Positions 1-10,753 of a stretch of 64,000 nt of DNA are shown in pieces. Position numbers and translations under genes: made by a program. The DNA comes from Gremmenia infestans (lineage: Eukaryota > Ascomycota > Leotiomycetes > Helotiales > Hamatocanthoscyphaceae), in NCBI GenBank assembly GCA_032629725.1, contig JAFEVB010000004.1:1860001-1924000 (forward strand), written 5' to 3'. The stretch's first letter is position 1, and each line of letters begins with the position of its first letter. A model generated the notes under the pieces. It was not told where the DNA came from. It saw only the letters and a list, made by a program, of their open reading frames with translations, and searched no databases.

Positions 1-817
1 ACTTTGAAATGGCTGATTCAATAGCAGAGCGGGTGAGAGGCTGTGACATTTCGAGGGTGCCTTATTTTATAGGGAAATTAGGGGAAAAGAGTATGTAGAT
101 ATAATGATAGGGATAGCGAGCTGCTTGTTTGTTATATCAGAGGCTGATTTTGTGTTATAAAAATATGTGGCGGGTACTGACTATACTTTGAAAACTCGAG
201 CGGAAAGAGCGATGCTACCTACATGGCCGCGATAAATCAAAGGACACGCAGGTTGCACAAGACATAACATCCAGTTGATGTTTTAGGATTGGGCTTTTGA
301 AAAGCCAATGATGAGAGGAAGTAAGACATCATTAAAGAAGCATGGTTAGGTAGAGGCATGCTGACCCGCTTCTGCAAAGAGGTGACAAGGCTTCAAGGCT
401 TCAGCTGCTGAGCCTTGGCCGTTCCACAAGATTGTAATATGATCAAAGCTTATGCCTCTAAGTAAAGATGCCACTTTGAAATACAGACAACGGAAAAAGA
501 AGGGTGGTGATTTCAGAGGGAGCACAAGAACAGGTGCGGGGTAGCTCAAGTTGAACCGGACCGGTACCTTGTCACAGACTTCTGGTGATGATTGTGCGGA
601 CCATCTGCTTGAGAGTCTGATCTCCAGACGTATGTCTTGCGGATTGAAGATACTCGCCAACAGCTGCGTCGTGGTCATGGTTGGAGTGAAAGAAGAAAGG
701 GGGTCATACAATAGCGGGGTAGATTTATCCTGTGGGTCTACACATTCGATGAATCATCTTGCTTTTATACTGTACAAATTTGCTGAAACTCATCCACTAT
801 CAATAACGATATAGAAC
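1..817. other. No supported gene; 5' flank of the first gene
   Basis: I see no coding region I can support here. The stretch is moderately AT-rich, and an open frame on the minus strand (346-711) lacks any family resemblance. The last ~100 bases must carry the promoter and leader of the gene starting at 818. Confidence 0.5.
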
Positions 818-2221
818 ATGTCGAATTATGGAATAGAAGGCGTAACTTCAGATTCAGCTGGATTGAAGTCTCTAGCGCCTGGAATTATCCTCCACCCACC
901 TCTCCTGAAATGCGCAGGTCGCGGGCCACCCCTCATCCTTATCACCGCATCCAGTCTATCTCCCCAACCCACGTCTGATGCCCCTGAACCATCACGAAAG
1001 TGGGCCGAGGAGGGTTTTACTGTTGTCGAGATCCAGAAAAGCGTATTCAGAGAGGTGAACGATGTCCAGAGAGCCTTCTCGGTGGCGGAGAGTGCGTTTG
1101 AGGAGTGCATTGCTTGCGAGGGGAGCAAGATTGGAGTTCTTGGTAAGTAAATTAATGCCTCTAGAGACTCAGATTTGGTATAAGAATACATTCTAACTCT
1201 TCTAATTCTCAGTCTATGATTATACCGTTTGGGAAACAGTAAAGAAAGTAGTAGCCTCGAAACCGAACATTGTGGCGGCGGTTGTATATGCAGATGCTTC
1301 GACACCAACGTCAGAAACGATTACGACTCCAATCCTCTATCATGTAGCAGGAAAGGCCAACGAGAAGTTACAGACGTCAAACGGAAGCACTATACACGAA
1401 TATTCCAAGACCACATCTCCTTATTTCGCATCCCCGGGCCATGATTTATTCCACTATTCCTCGGAATCCGTGTCGCATACGAGAAACTTGACGTTTCTAA
1501 AAAAGCATATGGATGGTCCGTATTTTGACCTAGAAGCCATCTGGGACCAGCATACCTTTTTCGAGTTTGCGGAACGTTCAGTAGAGAAGACCATGGGGAC
1601 AATGGTTGAAGAGCCATATGTCAACCACATACCTACGGCAGGTATTTCTTTGGCATGGTACCCTTGAGCACCAGCTGATGGCTAGGTAGATGACAGGAGG
1701 CATCGGACGGGAACATCTCTCAAAATTCTACCTGCACCATTTCATCTTCAATAATCCCGATGATACGGAATTGGAGCTTGTGAGCAGAACAGTGGGCATT
1801 GATCGGGTCATCGACGAGTTCGTCTTTTCTTTCACACATACCAAAGAGATCGATTGGCTGTAAGTGGACCCAATACTGTATGCGAACCAACTGTTGCTTA
1901 CTCTGTAGAATACCTGGGGTCCCACCTACTGGAAAAGCAGTGAGAGTCCCATTCACATCAGTGGTAAACATCCGAGGGGATAGACTCTACCACGAGCATA
2001 TTGCGTGGGACCAGGCTTCAGTATTAGTCCAGCTAGGATTGATGCCCGAGTACTTGCCCTATCCGTATCCGTTACCCGATAGCACGATACCTGGCAAGGG
2101 CAAGAGGTTTGAATATAAAGTGCCAGCTGCTGGTGCGGATACTGCGAAGAAGATACTGGATAGGAATAGTGTTCCCTCGAACGAAATGTTTGGACATAAG
2201 ATTCGGGAGGTGGATATATGA
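818..2221 (+). CDS. Dienelactone-hydrolase-like / NTF2-like (SnoaL-type) two-part protein
   Basis: Exons 818-1142, 1213-1637, 1690-1859 and 1909-2221 join in frame. The N-terminal half resembles fungal carboxymethylenebutenolidase-like alpha/beta hydrolases (LAPGIILHPP near residue 20, then VAAVVYADAS); I do not see a clear catalytic Cys or Ser motif. The C-terminal half has the NTF2/SnoaL look, with HMDGPYFDLEAIWDQHTFFE followed by GGIGREHLSKFYLHHF and VVNIRGDRLYHEHIAWDQA, as in a conserved fungal family of about this size. Substrate is unknown. Introns 1 and 3 begin GTAAGT. Intron 2 (1638-1689) is best read as a GC-AG intron, because joining ACG to ATG restores the PTMTGGIG block; no GT donor nearby gives that frame. 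Start is the first ATG of the conserved N-terminus. Family assignment is solid, function is inferred. Confidence 0.85.
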
Positions 2222-2564
2222 TTACTTTGGTGGGTATGACGTCTAGAGAGTATGAAGTGTATGTATCTACCTCAACAATGAGGTCTTTAGAAGCACGTAA
2301 CGGGGGATATCGGCACTCCATGTATATAGCGAGTGAAACTTGATCTGTAGACTGTCTGTAGGGTTGGCGAGGCTGTCGAAGATGCTCTTCAGGTAGCAGT
2401 CTTGCATATCAACGCAAGATTACAAGCATGAAAAGAAGCTTATACAATTTTTCATTCGATTTTGTATGACCTGTTCAACATCCAACGCCGCAAATATATC
2501 TAGAGGCCAGCATATACGTATGCGTGGACAAACCGCCCAAAATCTATAATAACGTAGCAATTTC
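2222..2564. other. Convergent 3' intergenic region
   Basis: This stretch separates two genes that end towards each other and should hold both 3' untranslated regions. I see no further gene. Confidence 0.5.
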
Positions 2565-5500
2565 TCACCCAACCCAGCGCCTAGCGCTTCTGAACATCCT
2601 AACCCAGGGTCCATACTCACCCCACTCCTCTGCTTGTTCCTTCGGCACATAACTGCCTACATCAACCATAATGCTGCGCTCGGGATGCGGCATGAGCGCC
2701 AAGACCCTCCCGTCCAGGTTCCTAACCGCTGCAATACCCTCCGGACTCCCGTTAGGATTCGCGGGGTACTTGGTCGTGACATGGCCTCGAGTATCCGTGT
2801 AACGGATGGGGATGAGACCATGTTCATTCAGAGACTCCAGGTCAGACTGCTTCTTGAAGCTAGCGCGTCCCTCACCATGCGAGACAGCAACCGGGAGTGA
2901 AGAGCCATTCATACCATGCAAGAACACAGACGGCTTCCTGGTATTATCCTGTATCTTAACCATGCTGACCCGCGCCTCAAACTGCTCGCTCTGGTTCTCG
3001 AGGAACAGAGGCCAGTTTGAGGTCCCGGGGATCAGTTCGGCGAGTCGCGTTAGCAATTGACAGCCGTTGCACACGCCGAGGGCGAAGGTGTCTTTGCGCT
3101 CGAAGAATTTCTGGAATTCGGCGCGGAGAGCTGAATGCATGAGGATGGACTTCGCCCAGCCTTGACCAGCGCCCAAGACATCGCCGTATGAGAAGCCACC
3201 GCAGCAGGCGATTCCGACAAAATCGTCCAAGTTGCGGCCGTCGATTAGCTCGCTCATGTGGAGATCTATGGCGTCGAACCCGGCGACTTTGAAAGCAAAA
3301 GCCATCTCGGCATGTCCTACAGTTTTTTGGGTCAGCGTCGCTCGGTGAGGAAGGATGTGGATTCAACATCTTGAAGGAAAAGGCAAAGGGCACACTACCA
3401 TTGACACCTTGTTCTCTAAGAATGGCAACACGGGGCGTTTTCGCAAAAGCGCTTGATAAACTTGAAAAAGCGCTTGTTATGCTTGTAGTAAAGGGGAGTA
3501 TGTTTTCTTTAGGGTCGAAAGTCAAGCGGTAGTGTAAGCCAGGGTCGCGATCATCCCGAAGTGTTTCGAACTCAGAGTCTGCGCATAACACGTTGTCTCT
3601 GAGACGTTGCATTTGGTAGGAGGTGCTGGACCAATACTGTTGCAACTCGGTGCGGTCAATAGACAGAACTGATTTTTGCCCATAACGGAGGGAGAGTTTT
3701 TGTTTCGAGGCTGCAGGAACACGGCCGATCGTTCGGATCATTCTTGGGGGAGGCCCGCATGTGGCAAAACATCTCCTGAAGTTTGTCTCGTCCGACTTGC
3801 GGACTTGGAAAATGGCGCCTAATTCCTCATTGAACATCGATGCCAGGACGTGAGGCAGCGAGGCGCTTGTAGTAAATCCATCAATCATAAGCTCCGCGCC
3901 ACATCTGCCGGCAAACATCATCTCTGCAATTGTAGTCATTAGGCCACCATCAGATATATCGTGGTACGCCAACACGATACCCGACTCGTGCAATTGAGTT
4001 AAAGCGTCGAAATAGTCAACAATCATCTCTGAGTCTCTGACATCTGGAGCCTCGTCTCCCAGCTGGCCAAATGCCTGCGCAAGCGCAGATCCACCCATGG
4101 CTTTGTGACCTTGAGCAAGATCCACGTATATTAGAAAGGTCTCACCAACATCCTCGAGTCTCCGAAGTGCTGGCGTCCATGTTTCTCGGACATCGGCCAC
4201 CGGTGCAAATGCCGAAACGACTACGGTCATAGGGGCTGTGACGGCTTTCTCTTCTCCTGTCTCTTGGTCTTTCCATGAAGCCTTCATCGACGTGGAATCT
4301 TTTCCGACAGGAATACTAATACCGAGCTCAGGGCACAATTCCATACCAATAGCATGTACTGCTTCGTACAAAGCGGCACCCTCGCCTGTCCAACAAATCA
4401 GTATAGGAGCTTCCTGAGTTTCTCTGGGGGAAAGAGCGAGCTCTGGGCGAATGCCAACTCGTATTGTATGAATAATGTCACTTACCAGGGTGGTTCACTG
4501 CTGCCATCCAGTTCGCCGATAATGCAACTCGCCTTAATACCCCCTTTTTCAGCTCACCACCAAGAAGATGTGCCGCCCCCAAGTTCATCAAACTTTCTGC
4601 AACGGCCATCCTCGCTGAAGCACTGGGTGAGATGAGCGCCAGCGTTGGCTTCTCTCCCATTGCCATCGCCTCTCCAGTCTTGAGTTTGTCCATATTCAGC
4701 GACGTAGCCGTGACAGCCACGTCTGCAACTGGTGTCTGCCACGGACCTACCATCTGGTCTCGAACTGTTAATCCTCCAACTGAGCGATCTCCAATAGTAA
4801 TAAGGAATGACTTGGACCCGACAGCTGGCATCGTGAAAACTCGTTCGACGGCTTTTCGGATCAAATCTTGTTCTGGGAATTGAGGATATGTCTCGGATAA
4901 AGTCTTCGAGGCATCGAAAAAGGTGAGTTTGTTTTTCCGGGACTTGACTATTCGCTCCAGCGTCCGTCCTTTTGGGAAGAGTGTCGTCATAGGCAGGTCG
5001 ATTGGCCGAGGGTATTCCTTAGAGTCTCGGTCGGTTACTATGAGTCTGGAAACACCATCTTGATTTTTAGCAAGCACTTTGCCAACGTCTGAGAAGCCAC
5101 ATCGTTCTCTCCCTAATATGAGTGTTAGAATTCGCTTGACTATGGTGTCGATGGCATTGAAGAAGATACTTACTTGCGATGCTCACAAATCGATTCATGC
5201 CGTCCGGGTTCACAATCATCACATATCTCTCCTGAGCCTCGCAACACCAGATTTGCAAAGGACTCATGCTACTATCAGCACTCTCGATTTGTCTGAGCTC
5301 AAATTGTCCACCGTAACCAGCATCTTTCACAAGCTCTGGCAGCGCGTTCGATAATCCTCCAGCCCCAACATCATGGATGAATGCAATGGGATTGTTCTCC
5401 CCCAACGCTACACAAGCATTAATAACCATTTGTGCCCGACGTTCCATTTCTGGATTGCCACGCTGCACACTGTTGAAATCGAGCTCCACTGAGCTATCTC

Positions 5501-7681
5501 CAGAAGCGCTGCTTGAAGCGGCTCCACCGCCAAGGCCAATCAGCATTGCTGGACCGCCGAGGACAATGACATGAGCTCCTTCTCTGACGTCTTTGCCGCT
5601 TTTCAAAGCATGCTGTGGTCTAACAGTGCCAACACCACCCGCAATCTAAATGATAAATTAGCCTCATAATATTGTACAACAAGAGCTTTATACTCCTCCC
5701 ACTCATGGACGGTGAAAAATCAATATATTCAACTCACTCACCATAATAGGCTTATGATAACCACGAATCTCACGACCATCCTCTCCGGCGTCCACATCAG
5801 CTAGGAAAGTTCGGAAAACACCGCATAAAGAAGGTCGGCCGAATTCATTGTTGAACCGGGCAGAACCAATTGGAGCTTCAAGCATAATATCCAGACTACT
5901 AGCGTAATGTGCTGGTCTTCCAACATCCTGCTCCCAAGGCCGCTCATAATCGGGAATCAGGAGATCTGAGACCCAGAATCCGCAAAGACCAGCCTTGGGG
6001 GTGGAACCTCTGCCTACCGCACCTTCGTCTCGAATTTCGCCTCCTGCTCCTGTGGCAGCTCCAGGAAATGGGCTGTCCGATGAATTAGAAACCTTTCCTC
6101 GCATCCTTTTAGGTAGCAGAAATTCGGAAGTGCCAAGGACTCGCTTTCTATAAGGCAGATTGGACTTACGAGATTGCAGTTGGGTGATTATGTGTTTCTA
6201 CTTTCGCAAGGAAATGAACACGTTCTTTCGTCATCATCCACCGGCCGGTTGAGTAGTCGGGTGCCCAGAAGGTGGCAATTTCCCCTGCGAGTACTGCGGC
6301 ATTGTCGCTATATGCAGAGACTGTGAATTCAGAGTTCTTGGAATGCGTATTCCGAATCATCCCAAATAAACTCTTCTCCATACCCATACCGTCGATAGTC
6401 CAATTGGCGTTGAATTGCTTATGCCGGCAATGCTCGGAGTTCACTTGAGCGAACATGAATAGTTCGATGTCGTAGGGTGGTCTCTCAAGCCGTGTGTAAG
6501 CTTCTACAAGGTACTCCATCTAAGAAGAGTTATTTTACTTCGCATGCATTTCAGGATCAGTGAGACGCATGACTAACCTCGGGTTGATCTAAAGCAAGTC
6601 CACGGTCCTTGTTGTACAGCTTCAGCACCTCGAGAGGGCTTGATCCTTCAGCCCATATGTCAACGACTTCTAATGGGAAAGGCTTGCCCTCTGCAAACAT
6701 ATGCTGCAAATCTGGTTCCGCGGTGCTGAAATTTTCAGTCATTCGGTCATGCCTACAGGATGCTTAGTTAGTACTCTGCATCCAAGTCATGTTCTTCGAC
6801 GTATGCCAGCATTCTGACGTTCAGTAATATAGATTTCTAGTAGAGTGAGCAACTTACAGAACATCTTTAAATGGGGCATCCTTGCTATCAAAATGTTCCG
6901 CGAAGTTCACCAAGATGGCACGTCCTCGTTCGATACGGTGGACTTGGTTCTTGAGGCCGCAGACTTGGGCAATCATGGTTGCCTTTGAGCTCCAGGGGGA
7001 GATGTTTCTTGGTGTCACATAGTAGATTTGAGAGAGACTTCCAGGCTTGCCGGCTAGAATAGCTGGTGCATCCTAGAAATGGGTTTAGCTCTACTTTTGG
7101 ATTTTGAAAATATTACGCTATGCTTCGGATTTGAAGTCGATGTGAGTGGAGCGTTTAGTCCATGTTGGGATGGGAAGGGCAACATATTATATGCTTACGG
7201 AATCTAAAGCTCCTGGAAGAAGTTGGTTAAGTTTTGCTTCTGCCTCCTTGAGAAAGGTTAGCAATGTTTGATATTAATTGAGCTATAAAATGCATAAAAG
7301 GAGGCAAACTAAGAAAGTGTAACGAATTCGGGAAGCTGGTCGTAGGGCTGCATGACTAGCCTCTATGCCATATGGAAGAGATGACATGTCGAATAATAGA
7401 GAAAGCGATGAGCAGCCATGACTTCTCACTAGTGTCTTGAAATGGCTCATTATTGTATCGTTTCAGATTCCATATAGATAAAAGTACAATCAACCCGAAC
7501 AACAAAAATAACCACAACTCACTGTGACAAATGCTCCGTCTGCGGACCTCAAATGCGTGTAGTGCAAATACACGCCACGAATGTCGGTGACCTTAACACC
7601 CAGCTTATTGATCCTCTCGCTCAGCTTCTTTGCCTCGGAGGGCGTGAAACACGAATCGCCGGGCGTAATAAGATGGTCCAT
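2565..7681 (-). CDS. ADE6: Phosphoribosylformylglycinamidine synthase (FGAM synthase)
   Basis: This cytosolic enzyme makes FGAM from FGAR, glutamine and ATP, the fourth step of purine synthesis. Ten exons in transcript order: 7681-7523, 7246-7199, 7072-6858, 6752-6578, 6519-6170, 6072-5742, 5645-5174, 5112-4486, 4385-3399 and 3316-2565. They give 1371 residues, normal for the single-chain eukaryotic PurL. Visible blocks are ISPWSSKAT in the N-terminal domain, FAQVNSEHCRHKQFNANW and VETHNHPTAISPFPGAATG in the first AIRS-like half, DVGAGGLSNA, GKDSTSMKASW and YHDISDGGL in the second half, and a C-terminal class I glutaminase with GVCNGCQLL (nucleophile Cys about residue 1204) and MPHPERS. Nothing is truncated. 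It faces the PQ-loop gene across a 386-bp divergent promoter. Confidence 0.97.
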
Positions 7682-8067
7682 AGCTGCTGGTATCATGGGA
7701 TGCTCATGGACAGAAAGTACGGAGTCACAATGGCGGGGTCATTTGAAGATTTTCAAAAATCTGTCTAGGTATGCGGGATGATGCGGGACACGGATCATCT
7801 GTTTTTGCGAGATCCGAGATGAAGCCAATGCTAATCTGCTTGGCGTGCCCCACTGCCCTTGCCCTACCCCCCTGCCCTGCTGCTACTTAGCAGACTGAAT
7901 TTAAAAATGTTGCCTTTAATCTTCACTCTTCACCACCACCATTTCAATTTACCATAATCCATACAATCCATTTCTTGTACAAACGACATGTCTTCATAAA
8001 TGGAAGATTTATACACACGAAATTATTCCAGGTCCAAATCTTCCACGCCCCCCGGCTTCCCTTCATC
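7682..8067. promoter_or_regulatory. Divergent promoter, FGAM synthase / PQ-loop gene
   Basis: A 386-bp region between two outward-facing start codons. GAGTCA at 7722-7727 reads TGACTC towards the purine gene; in budding yeast TGACTC is the core Bas1/Gcn4 site of purine promoters. Here it is only ~40 bp from the start codon and may lie in the leader, so a role is inference. A C-rich block (about 7840-7880) precedes the PQ-loop gene. Confidence 0.4.
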
Positions 8068-9000
8068 ATGGGCATCGTGTCCTTCATAACCGGCATTGTC
8101 GCTCCCCTATTTATCATAATTTCTCCCATCACTTCCTATGCCGACCAGACGTATGCAATTCATCGGGCGAAGTCCAGCGCGGGCTTCTCGCTGGACATCC
8201 CATTGATTATGCTGGTTGCATCGATATTAAGGTAGCAATTGCATCCGCAGACAAGAACCCGGACAAGAACTGCGCTGACAAGATATTCCGCAGAGTATTC
8301 TATTACCCAGGGGCGAAATTCGACACCTCTCTTCTCATACAATCCTTCATCATGATTGCCATTCAACTAGTATTGCTAAAGGTTGCGCTGGACCACCGAC
8401 CAGGGCCGTCGTCAAAAGGGGGAGACGCAGCTACACCATTTGCTGGTAGCAGGGAAGGGGAACTCGGAGTCCCAAGGCCCTACAATTTCTGGCAATGGCG
8501 GTCGCCAAAACCGTATGTCTCTCTTCTACATTTTATCAAATACGGGCACTGATAAGACATTAATCAGATATTGGCAATTCCTCCTCTACCTCTTCATCTC
8601 CCTCATAGCCTTCGAACTCGTCCTCTCCCCAATGCCCTCACTTTACGCCTTCTACTCCGCCGCAATCGGCTACATCGGACTATCCGTGGAAGCTACGCTC
8701 CCTCTTCCACAAATCATCTCCAACTACAAGTCGCGCTCCTGCAAGGGTTTCCGGATCAGCGTGCTGGTGAGCTGGTTGGCGGGTGACTTTATGAAGATGT
8801 TCTGGTTCTTTACGGCGACCAGTGAGATACCCTGGGCGTTCAAGCTGTGTGGTATCTTCCAGATGTGCTGTGATTCGTTTCTGGGCGTGCAGTACTGGGT
8901 ATATGGGGACGGGGATACTTCCGCGATCAAAGAACATGGGCATGGCATCAATAGGGCGAGAACGCCGATGGGGGAAAAGGATGTGCGATTAGGTGATTAG
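8068..9000 (+). CDS. PQ-loop repeat membrane protein (SLC66-like)
   Basis: Exons 8068-8231, 8294-8512 and 8568-9000 give 271 residues. The protein is mostly hydrophobic, with an N-terminal segment starting GIVSFITGIVAPLFIIISP and a second half with several membrane spans. Two PQ-loop motifs are visible: a degenerate one (SPITSYADQTYAIHRAKSSA) and a clear one (EATLPLPQIISNYKSRSCKG). Two such motifs in a ~7-span protein of this size fit the SLC66 group, which includes cystine and cationic amino-acid exporters of the vacuole and the less defined PQLC1-type proteins. The pattern looks closest to the PQLC1/SLC66A2 type, but the substrate cannot be read from sequence. The start is the first ATG in frame. 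Both introns are short (62 and 55 bp). Confidence 0.85.
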
Positions 9001-10753
9001 GATAGATTTGTATTAGTAATAGACTTGATATATCGATTTGGATTAGGGTGTTGGGTTTGCAATGTCGGGAGACTCGATATGATTGGACTGGTCTGTGTAA
9101 TGGAATCTTCAATCTTGCTGCTCGAGCTGATTGCTTTTGGCTTTGTGCAGCATTGATGTTTGCTATCAGAGGCGTCAAGTCGTCATGGCTATAGGTACAG
9201 CTATGCAGGGCCCATGTCGGCGAACAGATCCGCTCTCATTAAAAGCCGACTGTGTAATGGGGATAAGTAGACTATGGGTGTCAAAGAGCAACTTTCTCGC
9301 GTCCACCAGCTTGTCAAATTGAACTCATTTATCTATAATAGAATTTCTAAAAGCTGGTTCCCCAATAGATATGATCTGAATTGAGGTTCTCTCCTGAGTC
9401 CTGGCAATGCTTTAGCTTAGACATCCCTCATCTTTACGGTTTCACGTAGAGGATGTAAATGCGCATCTCCATCTTAGTCCACCGAAGAAAAAGGAATGAT
9501 ACTCGAAGACCACGATCAAGAAATTTCATAGGCTGGCAGAAACAGACAAAGGAAGCTACGCAGACGATGAGTTGGGGAATGAGCTGCAGATGGCTGGGGT
9601 TCGCTTACGACTCGGGGTTTTGTGAGCTTTTGTGAACGACCAGCTATTCACACCATGAACTCCAAAGAGCAGAACGCCTTAACGATCATGAAAATGGACT
9701 CGGAAAATGTTAAGAATGATCTAGTGGGCATAAATTGCAACTAGAAACTGACTAGGCTCTTCTCCGTAGAGAATTGATCAAAGAGTTGCAGAATAAAGCA
9801 AAATCCGTACCCCTGCAACCTCTTGGCTATTCACTGCACAAGACAGCCTTTAGCAGCCCGCAAGGAAAGAGTAACTTGGCAGAATGTCTTATCCTCAAGG
9901 GCGGCCTCAATTGTCGCTTGCCACCGCTCTTCCCTTTCCCTAATTTTTAAGTCCTCCATTTTCCCAACCTCGCTCGCTCTTTTTCCTTCCTCTTTCCCAC
10001 CTTCATCTTCACCAACTACCACAACGCATCCAATTTTCCACATAACCACAATTCAACACTTTGCAAACACCTTTCCAAGTAAGCCTCCTTGGTAGATTCA
10101 AGTTTACCTCTTCGGTATTCTCATTTCTTGACCTTACAGCTGACCTGGCCTGTTCTTCCAGACCTTGCCGTCGCACTTGAGCATCTCCAAAGCTCAATCC
10201 TTTCACCAGCAACTTTCAGCCCAAGCAAGGTAAGCTACTCGAGCTTCAGCAATTACACACATGAGCCTTCTATCACCATCGCTTGCTGTTTGAAACTCAT
10301 CTGCTGCAACTTCCGCATCTCAAGTCGAGATATTCCCATTCACTTCTCTCACGTTCACATCGATCTACCTACTTTCCGATCTATCCTTGCCACCCATCAC
10401 AGATTCAATTCTACACACTGCATGTTTTCCTCGCACCTTCCTTTCTCCTAACTCTGTTATCTATTGGCCCCACTTTCCACCTCTACCTCCAACTCTTCCA
10501 CTCCCTTCTAGATCTATCATCTTCCACCATTCATTCAACCTCAACACACAACAACAGATACATCTGCCTTCATTCATCAAGAGTCTCGCCCACACATCTT
10601 GTAGTTCTAAAGCAACTGCTCCTTTCAAGGTCTTCAAGCTTCTTGTCCATCCGATCTCAAGGTTGTTCCATTGCATGACCTTCAACTTCTCTTCTCCGCA
10701 TCAAATCCTTTCATCTTTCATCAGGCCTCTTCAAGATATTTGCTCTTGCTAAC
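9001..10753. other. Intergenic region with pyrimidine-rich leader
   Basis: From 9001 to about 9850 I see no gene. From about 9900 to 10750 the plus strand becomes strongly C/T-rich, as in many fungal core promoters and leaders, directly upstream of the exon-array gene. Overlapping Ser/Thr/Leu-rich open frames here (10089-10678) look like by-products of this composition, though ATGs in the stretch could act as upstream ORFs if it is transcribed. Confidence 0.5.

Noticed and set aside
346..711. Open frame of 121 codons on the minus strand
   Set aside because: No recognisable domain and no plausible splice partners; it overlaps the probable upstream region of the plus-strand gene at 818. A small real gene cannot be fully excluded.
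10089..10678. Two overlapping open frames of about 120-130 codons
   Set aside because: Their Ser/Leu/His/Thr-rich translations follow from the C/T-rich DNA; they overlap in different frames and have no domain. They are treated as part of a leader or promoter.
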